A stretch of 64,000 nucleotides of DNA from Beta vulgaris subsp. vulgaris (Eukaryota > Streptophyta > Magnoliopsida > Caryophyllales > Amaranthaceae), in NCBI RefSeq assembly GCF_026745355.1, contig NC_079202.1:6279629-6343628 (forward strand). Direction: 5' to 3'. Position 1 is the first letter of the stretch. Each line of letters starts with the position of its first letter. Both the position numbers and the translations under genes were made by a program. A model generated the notes under the pieces. That model made no database searches. It had not been told where the DNA came from and saw only the letters and a program-made list of their open reading frames with translations. This document shows positions 21,601 to 34,200 of this stretch, in pieces.

Positions 21601-22285
21601 CCCCACCCTCACACAACAAACCCCCTCCCTTCCCACACAGCCCACCCCCCTTCATGCTTTTCATTCCGATTGAAATTCTTGCATTTGTTCTCAACTCAAT
21701 TCTCAGCCAAAGCTTGAAGAGGAGGATACCAAGAATGGGGGAGCTCCGAAACCCGAGGAATTTCCAAGCAGTGAGTTTGAGTTTAAAGAATTCGGCGCTT
21801 GAAGGGATTTTGTCGTTAAATGTCAATGGAAGAATCTCTGCCGTCGAACTCAAGAACGAACAGAGAAGATGGTTTTTTTCAAATAGAGCGGGGGTGGGGG
21901 GGTGGGGGGGTGGGGGAAGGGATGCAGGAGAAGGGGAGGGATGGGGGGTTGCTGGGGTGCGAGTGAGGAGGGGTGGGGGTTGGGGGTATGTAACATCCCG
22001 ACAATTATCTATTTTTCAAAATACCTTTTTAATCTAAAACGTAAAGAATTATCAAAGTGTTACGCTCGTGTGATAACGTATCGGCTTATTCAGAATTTTG
22101 CAGTGCAAATAGTAAGAAAGAAACTTTAGAAATAAAATATATAGTCAACACAAGCTCTCCAATCTTGAACCCATGGTGCATCATCTTTGAACCTGCAATG
22201 GACGATGAACTTAGATCTTTAGAGGCTACTCAAAAAATGTGTCATCACAGGATTAATAAGGCATAGGCATGATCAACACATACAC
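21601..22285. other. Unassigned stretch with short frames
   Basis: Short open frames on both strands (21569-21853 minus, 21654-22037 plus) match nothing I recognise. A G-rich run lies at 21885-21985. TGTAACATCCCGACAATTAT at 21990 resembles an LTR start, but no matching end was found. Confidence 0.35.
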
Positions 22286-22294
22286 ACAAAGCAC

Positions 22295-22472
22295 GTAATA
22301 AATAAATAAATAAATGAATAAATAAATGATTAAATAAATGAATAGATAAATAAATAAAATAAATAAGTAAATGAATAAGTAAATAAGTAAGTAAATAAGT
22401 AACTAAGTAAATAAATGAGTAAGTAAATAAGTATATAAATTAGTAAGTAAACAAGTAAGTAAATAAGTAAGT
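22295..22472. repeat. AAAT/AAGT tetranucleotide microsatellite
   Basis: About 180 bp of imperfect AAAT, GAAT and AAGT tetranucleotide repeats, running directly up to the TA target of the next MITE. Confidence 0.95.
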
Positions 22473-22473
22473 A

Positions 22474-22791
22474 CTCCCTCCGTTTCCTAAAGATCTTCCC
22501 TCTTTCCGTTTAATTGCGTTTTCAAAAGATCTTCTCTCTTTTACTTTAATTTTTATTTGGATTTTTTTTTTCCTTTTTACCCTCTCATGTCTCTATCATA
22601 TGGCCCACCATTACATTATTAATTCAATTTTACTCCCTTTTTCTCTTCTACTTTAACCCCTTTTTATTTGTTTATTTATTTGAACTCCTTTCTCTTTCCT
22701 ACTTTACACACCTCACACCCCACACAAATGGATCCTCCTTGGTATCCGTAGGAACAGTAACACAAGAAAGATATTTAGGAAATGGAGGGAG
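22474..22791. mobile_element. Stowaway-type MITE
   Basis: Ends are CTCCCTCCGTTTCC and GGAAATGGAGGGAG, flanked by TA at 22472-22473 and 22792-22793. Same family as 9334-9620. Confidence 0.92.
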
Positions 22792-22793
22792 TA

Positions 22794-23747
22794 ATAAAGA
22801 TTAGACTTTGGACTTTTCAAAGTCCACATAAATTCCTAGCTGTTTATGATCAGAAATTTCAGTTCCCGAATCCCCCATATGAGCCAGCTAAATTGAGGAA
22901 AAGAAGAGAGAAGATCATCCCATTCTTCACACAAAAATACACCCTTTTTGTTCTATTTTTCCACTCTAAAATATCACGCAAGAAGAAGAATGTTAGATTG
23001 ATTTGGCTTTATTACTCCCGTTGGACCAGATAACTAACATCGATCCTACATCAATTCCAATTAGTATATATAAGGATTGTAGTAGTTTAAATTTTTGAAT
23101 TTATGAGATTGTTTTATCTTTTCATGAATTTTTTTAGATTGTTTTAATTGGATTTTATGTATATTTAGTTTATTTTAACCTTGATTTAGAGTGACATTTC
23201 CGCCAGACGATATTTCCACTATCTTGATTTCTTTAATGAAATGATCTACTTTTGTTTATAAAAAAACGGAGTGTTACAAAAACTATTGTTCAGCTAAAAA
23301 AACTTAAACAATAGATAAAATTAGAGAGTTGTTTGGGAGCCTTGAAATAAAAGACATGTCGAAATTAGATTCATTGAACAAAATTTAGCTAACTAAAAAT
23401 CAGAATATAGCAATATACATTAATATGTTATCAAGCTTTCGTACCTGAACTTGTTTTTGTAAAAGTACATGCATAATTTTTCTTTTTTTTTCTAATGAAA
23501 ATACTCCATTCCAACATCTGTTCTACAAGCTAAGAACAATATCCCATAAAGAAAAAAAAGAAAAAGCTAAGACAATATGAAGCGATCGAATATGAACTTG
23601 TGCATGAGATGAGCAAAAACATGAATTAAGTATCCAAAGATTTTTAGCATAAATGCTAGTATTTCCGTTGAGGGCAAAAGCTAACAGATGTCCCGATAGC
23701 GCTAGATAAGAAATATATTGTTCTATTTAATTATTCATATATATAAA
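22794..23747. other. Gene-free stretch upstream of F3H
   Basis: The short plus-strand frame at 22782-23033 starts inside the MITE and has no recognised domain. Nothing else was identified. Confidence 0.4.
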
Positions 23748-23874
23748 ATAATATAATAATGTATAATTCCAATGCAATGCATTTAAATGCTTTGCATTTG
23801 AATTACAAGTTTTTCCTCTTTTCTTTTGAAAAACATTAAATACTTTCCATTGGAATTATACATTATTCTATTAT
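23748..23874. mobile_element. Small inverted-repeat MITE
   Basis: The left arm AATAATGTATAATTCCAATG is mirrored by CCATTGGAATTATACATTAT on the right. The 127-bp element has arms of about 28 bp. The superfamily is not determined. Confidence 0.65.
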
Positions 23875-23900
23875 GTTGTATAAACATGAGTAATTAAGTA

Positions 23901-24272
23901 CTCCCTCCGTCTCATAATATAAGTCCTGATTCTGTTTTTACGCGGGAATTAAGGTTAAATAGAATCTTGTTTTATTTGAATAAAAAATATTATTTTTATT
24001 GAGAAACACTTGCATTGTTTTTTTCTTTTTAACAAAAATAAAAACTGTCATTTAATGTTGCTGGTTTAATGTGTAGAGGAGTTCAATGGGGTAAAAGATT
24101 TCATTTTGTCATTAATAATGGTGCATTGGAAGCTGAAATTAAATGAATTTTGGGAATTAAACTATTTTCATGAGGGTATTTTGGGAATAATTATTGATTG
24201 AAAATAGAAATAAGACTTATATTTTGGGACACCTTATAAGGAAACAGGTCTTATATTATGGGACAGAGGGAG
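23901..24272. mobile_element. Stowaway-type MITE
   Basis: Ends are CTCCCTCCGTCTCATAATAT and ATTATGGGACAGAGGGAG, flanked by TA at 23899-23900 and 24273-24274. Confidence 0.92.
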
Positions 24273-24312
24273 TACAATAATATATTTTTTATCTAGTGCT
24301 CCGGGGCGTCGC

Positions 24313-24600
24313 TTTTACTCGTCATGCTCGAAAATTCTAAAAGAAAATTGCATTCAGTCTAAACCATAGACTATTCTAAGTCAAAACACTTGTATTTTTC
24401 TTTATCCAAAATAACAAGAAATGACTTGTCTTGCATTAGACTCTCACGCAAGTCGCAAGGCATTTATGAGAATTGAGAACGATATTCATTCGAATGCTTA
24501 TCGACGGAGGATATTGTCATATTGGTTTTTGACTTAGAATAGTCTATGGTTTAGACTGCATGCAATTTTCTTTTAGAATTTTCGAGCATAACGAGTAAAA
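24313..24600. mobile_element. Inverted-repeat MITE in the F3H promoter
   Basis: The left arm, TTTTACTCGTCATGCTCGAA and onward for about 75 bp, is mirrored at 24526-24600, ending TTCGAGCATAACGAGTAAAA. The loop is about 130 bp. The right edge is about 30 bp upstream of the F3H TATA box. I found no convincing target duplication, so the superfamily is open. Confidence 0.75.
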
Positions 24601-24629
24601 ATATCATGCTCTTTGTGCAGATAACTAAT

Positions 24630-24637
24630 TATATAAG
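24630..24637 (+). promoter_or_regulatory. F3H TATA box
   Basis: TATATAAG lies 96 bp upstream of the F3H start codon, a normal distance for a plant gene with a 60-70 nt leader. No second TATA lies closer. Confidence 0.6.
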
Positions 24638-24732
24638 GCCCTCAAATAATACCTTAATCTAACATACTTTGCTGTTTAGTGCTTCCTCAGTTCACTTTCA
24701 TTGCAATACTTAAGTTTTTAGAATTATAATCC

Positions 24733-25104
24733 ATGGCACCACCTACCACACTTACATCACTAGCCGAAGATGGTAAAGTTGAAAATAGGTTCATAGTGGA
24801 CGAAGATGAACGTCCTAAGGTTGCATATAACCAATTTAGCGACGAAATCCCGGTGATCTCCCTCGATGGAATTGAGGACGATTCACCAGGAGGACGAAGA
24901 GAGGTTATATGCAAGAAGATAACTCAAGCATGTGAAGTGTGGGGGATGTTTCAAGTGGTGGATCATGGAATTGATCCTAAACTTGTGCACAATATGGCTA
25001 GCTTGTCTAGGCAATTTTTTGCATTACCCGCTGAAGAGAAATTGAGGTATGATATGAAGAATGAGTTCCATAAAGGTGGTTTTCTTGTATCAAGTCATCT
25101 CAAG
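24733..25104 (+). CDS. F3H: F3H exon 1
   Basis: It encodes residues 1-124, starting [20 protein letters not shown] and ending at VSSHLK before the donor GTACCT. It contains the N-terminal DIOX_N region with [16 protein letters not shown] and [10 protein letters not shown]. The ATG is the first in frame and sits in CCATGG context. The frame runs on into the intron for 25 codons and then stops, which supports the splice site. Confidence 0.93.
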
Positions 25105-25204
25105 GTACCTCTCACTCTCTTCTTTATGTGTAGCCATGTTGTTCATGCATATGCTTTTTTTTTTTTTTTGCGGTTCAAATAATTACAATTTAACATGTTA
25201 ATGC

Positions 25205-25281
<77 letters not shown>

Positions 25282-28200
25282 GTACGTAAATGATAAAACA
25301 CCATACTTGGTGTGGTGTCATTATACTATGTTATTAAAATAAATTTATCTAACTTAAAAACTGGGTATCATGTAGTTTTCGACATGATATTCAAGTCAAA
25401 AACTTATACAAAATAGTCGAGTCAGACGCTTAAACATCGTATTCGTGTAAAACATTTTATTCAAATTTGAGTAACATAGGTGTCATTAATATTTTCACTG
25501 AAATAATCAAAAGACACAAAATAAAAGATTATATCCGTCGTAAAGGGACTTAAACACTTATTGAGTTTTAGTGTGTGTATCAAATTTTAAATTATTAAAA
25601 GGTACTCCCTCTGTTTTTTTTTATCTTTCTCACTTTCCATTTACACATCTTTCAATGCACATTTTTGAACTTAAATATCTTTCATTATATATTAGCAAAA
25701 ATTATAACGATTGAATATTAATAATGTACTAATTGAAACGAATCAAACAAGATCCCACATGACTATATTTTTTCTTATAAATTGAAAAAAATTGAGAAGA
25801 TTCTCTCTAAGTATGAATAGTGTCAAGATTCTACGTGAGAACGATAAAAAAAAAACACAGGGAGTATGTGATATAAGATACTGGATTATTTTTCTATTAA
25901 AGAAAAGAAGAGTACTTTTTAATTGATTGAACTAGCTGCCAATAAAGTGTCAGATTTTATATGTAATAATATAATATTAGTTGGACCATATTTACCAACA
26001 ACGAAATTTGTTCATAATAATATGAGACAAACATAATAGAAAATTATTAATATAATATTAGTTGGACCATATTTATCAATATCGAAATTTGTTCATAATA
26101 ATGTGAGACAAACAAAATAGAAAATTATTAAGACTTAAAAGATATATATAGGAAAGAGGGAGTATATATACAATCACACAAAATATAGAGAGAATAAAAA
26201 AAAAACAGAAACCAAAAAAATAAATATAAGATTGGAGATGCACGGATCTAACTTTAAATGATGAGGTTTTGGTTCTGGAAAAATTTAATCTCAAAAAAAA
26301 AAAAGAAAAAAAAAATCCAATGAAAGGAAGATATCTAAGAAACTTTCTAAGTTCCATGGCTAGTGGCTACCTTTTTCCACCTTTCTCCTCACTTGGATCT
26401 CTATTCTGTCCAGTCTCCACCTGCAATAATTCAGCATGATATTCACTCCATCTATCTTCTTCGAATTTGTGGCTGTACCGTCTCAGTCGTTTTCTTGACT
26501 TCGCAAGTTTTGTAGTTTGTCAATTTACATCAGCATGTTTGATCATTTTTTCTAAATACAATGTTTAATCACTTAGACTTCTCACCAACAATCTATTCAT
26601 ACCAACTTTTTCAAAATAAGATTTTGGGATCTCTTCTAAACCTAAACATTAATATAAGAAACTTTGACTGTTCCATCCGCTAAAACAAATTATAATCTAT
26701 ATTTTATATTCAATTATCTCATGTCTGTCAAACAGTTTCATTTTTGTCTTGCATGTCTCGTCTCCCATCATCTAGGACCTAGCTAAAAAGTCCACCTGAC
26801 AACTGTGATAAGGTGTAGATAACTCTATTAAAGTTCTCTCTATATTTATATTTATTTTTCCTACTTTAACTTATTTTTTCCACTCTAGAAAAGATTATAA
26901 ATGAAAAAGAACATTTAAGAATAGAGAAAATATAACTATCTTTCAACCACCCAAAAAAAATAAAATAATATTCTCTCTATTTTTTTATCTTCGCACTTTA
27001 CATTGTTTATATTTAATACTTCCTCTGTTTCTAAATAAGTGCAACATTTCTTGTTTGCACGTTTGCCAATGCATTATTTTAACCATTAATATCTTCAATT
27101 ATCAATAAGTAAAAATTATAAAAAGTTGATATTAAAAAAATTCACATCCGGACGAATCTAACAAGATCCCACATGACTATGTTTTTCCTAAAATATAAAT
27201 CACCAAAGCTAATTAAAGTTTAAAATGTGAATAGTAAACACTATGCAAATGTTGCACTTATTTTGAAACGGAGGTAGTAGTTGTTTGATATACAATAAAT
27301 TATGTAGGTAATAAAAATTCTAATGATTTTTTAAATTGGGTAATTGTTTGGTAGATTGAGAATGGGAAAAATAGAGGCAACCAAAATTCCTAAAAATTAA
27401 AATTTCTACAAAACGTGGAAATTTATTTATCTAGTGGCGACCCCGTGCTCATTCAAAATTCTCACATCAATTTGTTGAAATTAATTACACTTGATGTCAA
27501 GGTGTCAAACAAACACATTAGTAAATTTTCTAGGAATTACTGAAGAAAAATAACTTTCTAGGAAATGAAACTCCCTATGGGAATGTATACCAAACGACCA
27601 TTTAAAGATAATATTCTCAATTTTTTTCTTAATTTATAAGAAAAAAGATAGTTATGTGTAGTCTTGTTTAATTCATCTCAATTAGTACATTATTAATATT
27701 CATTTCGTTATAATTTTTACTAAAATATAATGAAAGATTTTTAAGTTCAAATACGTGTATTGAAAGATAAGCACAAAAAATATGACAATGATAAAAAAAA
27801 TAGAGGGAATACTGCTATCTCATTTTTCTGTTAAGTATAATATTCTTGAGCAACTATAAATAATAACAATAACTATTCTCAATATTTGATAATTTTGTTA
27901 GAAATCACTTACAAAATAACTAAACCTTTTTTTTAGAAACACTACTACTCTCTCTGTTTTATCTTTTTTATTTGGAATGTCACATTATTCATATTTAGAT
28001 AGAATCTTCTTAAAATATAAGAAAAAAATTAAAGTCATGTGGGGTTTTGTTTGATTCATCTCAATTAGTACTTTAATAATATTTAAATTGTTATAATTTT
28101 TCACTAATATATAAGGAAAGATATTTATGTTCAAATATGTATATTGAGAGAAGCGCACAAAAGAGTGAAACGGATAAAACAAACAGAATTGAACGATTTT

Positions 28201-31200
28201 TAATGTAAGTAAACTAGTTTTTTTTTCCCGGACGATGCCTCGGGTTAGTTAAAATAAACAAATATGTTATTATTTTTTATTTCATAATTTATTTTGCTAC
28301 TTTTCGTATTTTTTGCCCATTAAGAAATTAAAAATTCACGTAACGATGTGATAAGTAAACAATATTTGAAATTTGAGTTTGAAACCAATACCTTAAGAGG
28401 AATTGTGGTAAGAGAATATGACATCAATATTCTCTTGTAAATTAAGTAAAAAGAGTGTTAAATATGTACTCCCTTCGTATTTTTAATTGCTACATTTTCC
28501 TTAAATGGTTTTTACTTTTTAATTGCTACATTTTCCTTATTTGGGGGTACTTGGTCCACCATAAAGTAATACTTTTATATTTGTTCTTATCTTTTTCCAC
28601 CCAAAAATACAGCTTTTTCACATATTTCCATTATTTTACATTAAATGGATAAAAAACGTAAAGTCCAAAAAGATTGAACGTGACATTGCATACATTGTTG
28701 TGCATACAACAATGTGGCAATAAAAAATGGAGGGAGTATATATGAGTTAGGTTTTTTAAGTTGACTATAACTATTACAAGACTTTGTCATATTTTATTGG
28801 AAAATTTGCACAAACCACCTTAAGTTTTCACTTATTTAGAAACTCACACCTTTATGTTTTTTTTCCTAAATCTCCACCTAAACTTTACAAAACCTTTATA
28901 AACTCCCACCTCTTAACGAATTTTACCAAACTCCGTTAGTGACGGGACCCACATTAGTTATTTATTTTTTTCCCCTCCAAACTACTCACTTCCCCTTTTT
29001 TTTATAATAGAATTTCCTTTTCACCCTTTGATCATTCACTTATATCTTATCAGAAGGAGGTTTGCCCCCCTTTGTTGCTTGTGTTGGAGGGAAATTCTCT
29101 TATATAAGAAGGGGGAAGTGAGTTGTTTGGAGAGAAAAACAAAAGAAATAACTGATGTGGGTCCCACCACTAACGGAGTTTGGCAAAATTTGTTACGAGG
29201 TGGGAGTTTATAAAGGTTTTGTAAAGTTTAGGTGGAAATTAAGGAAAAAAAACATAAAGGTGGGAGCTTCTAAATAAGTGAAAACTTAAGGTGGTTTCTG
29301 TGCAAATTTTCTTATTTTATTTAAAACATTAAACAACAAAGTTGTAATGTATTGATGGTTAAACTCTTAGTTTTTATTTCAAAGGTCACGTGTTTGATAC
29401 CTTGCACTTACACATTTTTTAAAATGAGGAGTACACATGAACATAAAGCATTTGCATGAGAAATTTGAAGAGAGTGCACGTGACACATAAGCTTTCTTTC
29501 ACACGCCTTTTAATATATTTGTATAGATGTTATATGAAACTGTCTATTAATGAACAATTAAAAAAAACTTCCTTTTGCTAGATACTGGATGACCTTAGTA
29601 AAACAATTTTGTTTTAAAAGATTATTTTAATTATTAGAACTTTTTATTTTCATAAAGTAGTTTTTCATTAAACTTATGTTTTTAAGATAATTTCTAATAA
29701 AATTCCCTTAATATTTAATTTTTTTTGTGCAATTAATGTTTAGTTTGTACTAGTAAATTTTCGGTCAAAACTCAACTTGAGTTGGCTCGTCTCGAACTTG
29801 ACTCGACTTGAAACTTTCACAAGCACGATTTGAGCGAGATCCTACTCGACTTGTACTGTTAAGCTCTCGAGTAGCTCTATAACTTTTTCTTATAAATAAA
29901 TTTCTAAGATTTTATTTTGTTTTATATAAAAGTTTAAACGTTTGAAAAATAAGGTCAAGTTACCAAGCCCCATTAAAATTTAACTCATGGTACATGCCTC
30001 CATGATCATACTTCATAAATTAGTAACATGAGTTTAAAAGAAATAACAAATCGAAAAATGATTTTCGAGTAGTCGAGCCAAGCTAATCGAGTTTGAGTTG
30101 AGCTTAAGTCGAGGCGAGTTTCGAGTCGGGCTGCACAGAAAATTAACGAGCACGAGTCAAGAAAGAGTTTGACGAGCTTAACGAGCTTTCGAGTCGAGTC
30201 GAGCATGGTTTCATGTTTTCGAATCGAATCGAGCAAGGTTTTAATACGAGTCGAGAAGAGCCCCTGTTTGCTATCGACTCGCTTGATTTGAGACACTCAA
30301 TTGTTTCACCAACCATCCTCTTGTGCTTGAATTTTGCCTTCTTCACACCATAGGGTCATTGTTTTACTTCATTACCTTCACCACTAGTAGGTATGTTAGG
30401 TATTTACTCACTTCCATCAAATCTTGTCCTTTTTACTGTTAATCCCATTTTTAGGTAATTCCACTTGTTCTTGTTAAGCTTTGGGACGACCATAATGATT
30501 TTCCGTTGACTTTTTTTTTTTTTTTTTTTACTATGGCCCTCCATTTAGGAATTCTTTTCAACTGTACCTAAGCATGTTCGAGAAGAAACCTAACGTGTTT
30601 CCAATTATTCATTAAATGAGCTTCTCCAAAAACATCATAATCTTTTTTGACCAATTCTGTTTTTTGCAAGAACTTAATCATAAAATACAACCCACCTTAA
30701 AATTTAAGGAGCAAGTCTACCCCCAAGGAACTTTCACCATGTCCACATTTCTTGGAGCAATTTTGTTGAATTGGATTGTCTCCCTAACTTGAAATATTCA
30801 TGAACTTTCCCCAGAAGATACCTTTATTTTAGCTCGTTACAACCACCTTACCGGTCAAGAGAAGTGCTCATAAATGCTGAAATAAGCTAAGGTTTTTGTC
30901 TTCAATTGGATCACATACTCTCTTACCACTAACATTTATTCTAGAGTGGGTTGGATTTTCGATTGCCAGGGTGGTGGCTATAAGGGACGTAGTGGCTAAG
31001 AGAAAAGCATACTGATTATGAAAATGATTGAGTTGGTCGAACAAACTCTTCATCAGTAATTATCATCTTCTTGGTATTAACGATCTTCATCATCACCATA
31101 AACCTCATGGTTGGATATGAATTTTCTTGATATTGAGAAAATTCATAACCATAGTTAGATTGATGATATGAAAGGTTATCATATTGAGATGAATATTCAT

Positions 31201-34200
31201 GGTAAAGATTATCATGTTGAGGAGAATGAATTTGTGAATTTTCACCTCTTTGATTCATGATTATTTGAGATGGTGGCCTGGGTGATAATTTGAATGATTT
31301 TGAGAAATATTTTGGTGATGATTTTTTCTGAATATTTGGTTTTTTTTGAGAGGCTTTGCTATGATTTTTCCCATTAGGATTAATGGAATTCAAAATTATA
31401 ATGATTTTTAACAAAAAGAAATTACAAGAGCATTAAAATTAAATGAATAAAGTAGAGAAAAATAGTAGAAAGGGAGAAAATTGAGTCTGTACAAAATATT
31501 GCAAATTAGGTGTCTATCTGTAGAACTCGAAATAATAGAATTGCTGATTTTTTATGTTATTTAGAATATAACCGTTGCAATAATATTATCAATAAGCGAC
31601 GTATATATTTTATCCGTCAATTGAACGAAGCCAAGTGTCGTGATAACAGGAGTGTTGACATGTGTGTCAAGCCACCTGCTGTCCCTTTTTTAACCAGCTC
31701 AACATCAAAACACGTCGTTATGACATTGAGCTGGGCGATAAAGTTTAACTTTTTGAACCAGACCAGTGGGCAACCATAATTTCTTTTCACCATTAAGGAT
31801 AAAAAATGTAAATTTGTCTTCACAATCTTTATTTTTATTCACTATTGAGCATTCTCTAACTAAATTTCAAGCGTAAAAGTTTTCTTAAGCATACTGCATT
31901 GGTCATGTCTATGATCTATTGCCATCTTTTGTTTTCTGGAAGGTAAAAGCACTAGTGGCTATTCCGTGACTGACCCAACCTATCTCATATTTATAAGTTA
32001 ACCCATTTTAGTCTAGCTTGTAATGAAAAAGAGGAGAAACAACTTAAAAGCACAAGTACTATTGTACTAGAGTAAACTATATTATATATATATGGGCGGA
32101 CTTAACATATTTGCCTGGTCGTAACTCATATGTTTATTTTTAAAGGGAAGGAGCAATCAACTACAAGTGACATTACTCTTTGTATCCATACTAAATTATT
32201 AGGATTTCTCTAACTTATACTTTAAGGCATGTCTTAAAGACATTAAAAAAATTCCATTTTTAAAAATCCAATCAAACTATATATCTTATATTTTTTTTTT
32301 TTTTTTTTGAGGGGACTATATATCTTATATAATTCACTCTATCTTTGATATCTATCTTTATTTTATTATTCCTGAATAGAATATTGTTCTATTATATTCT
32401 TTTAAATGAACTCTTGAAATTCTTAAGTTATCCTTTGTGACACTGGTTAGAAAATTCATTATTAGTTATACAAATATAATAAAAGGCTTTTCTATCAAAG
32501 GAATAGTTAACTTCTAATTCACATGTTTCTAATCCCAATTAAAAATAGTAACTATATGTAGTTATTACTTATTAGGATACAAATATATGACCATTCAAAT
32601 TAAATTTAAGAATTAACCACTAATCTATTATAATTTTCATGCTCAATATTTCAAAGTAAAAGATAATAAAATCTTATAATTATAAAGACATAGACATGCT
32701 TTTTGATCTCTAGCACTTTCATTAAATAATAACATTCTCTTACTAATGTCACTGAAATTGTTTTCTTTAAGTTCTTTTTAAACAACATATCATGTCATAG
32801 CATCCATTTTTCAATTTGGCACTAGATATAATATTACAAAAAACTAATAAAATCAATTATGAAATTTATGAAGAATAATATATTTGATAATTGTAACTAA
32901 CTAGAGGAATCGCCTTATATCGCTGAAAAATTTATATGCATATTAGAAAATATTTTATTCAAACTACCATTTTGTTATCACATTTTTTAATAACCATATT
33001 TTAATTTTTTTTGTATATTTAGTTTAACTATTTTTTTCGTAAATTATTGGTTTTGCTACCCTTGATAGATTTAACTACCTTTCTTCTTATTATTAAGTAC
33101 ATATCTATATGAATGACATAATCACTGATGTTGGCTTATTTGTGTTTGGGGCTGATCAGAATGAAGTAGTAGCAAATTGGCGTGAAATGATGGCGTTCAT
33201 ACCATACCCAGTAAAAGACATAGACTACACAAGGTGGCCTGATCAGCCCAAAGAATGGCGGGCCGTAACTGAAGCCTATAGTGAGAAAATGATGGGTCTT
33301 GGAGCCCAACTTCTAGGGGTCTTATCTGAGGCAATGGGCCTAGAAAGGGACGCCATAAAAAAGGCTTGTAAAGAGATGGCCCAACGAATGTCAGTAAATT
33401 ACTACCCAGAATGCCCAAAGCCCGATATTACAGTTGGACTTACAAGACATTTTGATCCGAGCACAATCACTATTCTTTTACAAGATGAGGTCGGTGGACT
33501 TCAGACTACTAAGGATGATGGGAAAAATTGGATCACAGTTCAACCAATTGAAGGGGCTTTTGTTGTCAACCTTGGTAACCATGCATACGTAAGTTTTTTC
33601 GTAATTTTAGTTTTTGTTTTAGAATCTTGAAATTGGCACAATCTGAGGTCATTTGGCAAAATTCGTGCCTCAATCCTTTAGGGATTCGCTTACCCTCCGT
33701 TGAGGTTTTGACAAGATCTTTCACCTTATCAATTTTTTTAAAAAAATAGGTATACTTTCTTCTTCTCTTTCTAACACACTCTCTATCATTTTTGGTTTTA
33801 TTTTGTGGGTTGCATAGTATCTTAGCAACGGAAGATTCAAGAGCGCAGATCATCGAGCAGTGGTGAATTATAAGCGTAGCCGATTATCAATTGCGTCATT
33901 CATAAATGGAGACAAAGAGTCGATTGTGTATCCCCTTAAGATCGAAGAGGGAAAGAAGGCAGTTTTGGACGAGCCTATGACATTTGCTGAGATGTATAGG
34001 AAGCATTTTATTGACCAACACTACAAAAAAATCCATTTTTCGCAACAACGTTTTGGCAATGACATAAAAGTTGTTGCTAAAAATGCGCTTTAGCAACGAC
34101 AAAGTTGTTGCAATAGATAAGTTTTCATTTCCCTCCCCCAATTACATAAGCGCGGGGTTTGGAACATTCTAGGTCCTTTTATAACAACGATTCAAGTTGT

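Larger units (their letters stand above)
25105..33159 (+). other. F3H intron 1, 8 kb, filled with MITEs
   Basis: The donor is CAAG|GTACCT and the acceptor GCTGATCAG|AATGAA. The 8055 bp hold an AT microsatellite, at least three Stowaway-type MITEs, a Mutator-type MITE and a CGAGTCGAG-rich repeat, all listed separately. Between 30301 and 33159 I see no element end or convincing gene. A minus-strand frame at 31016-31414 is Ser/Asn/Tyr-rich and unrecognised. Confidence 0.85.

Noticed and set aside
31016..31414. A host gene on the minus strand within F3H intron 1
   Set aside because: A 132-codon Ser/Asn/Tyr-rich frame with no recognisable motif, splice partners or promoter; could be decayed transposon sequence.
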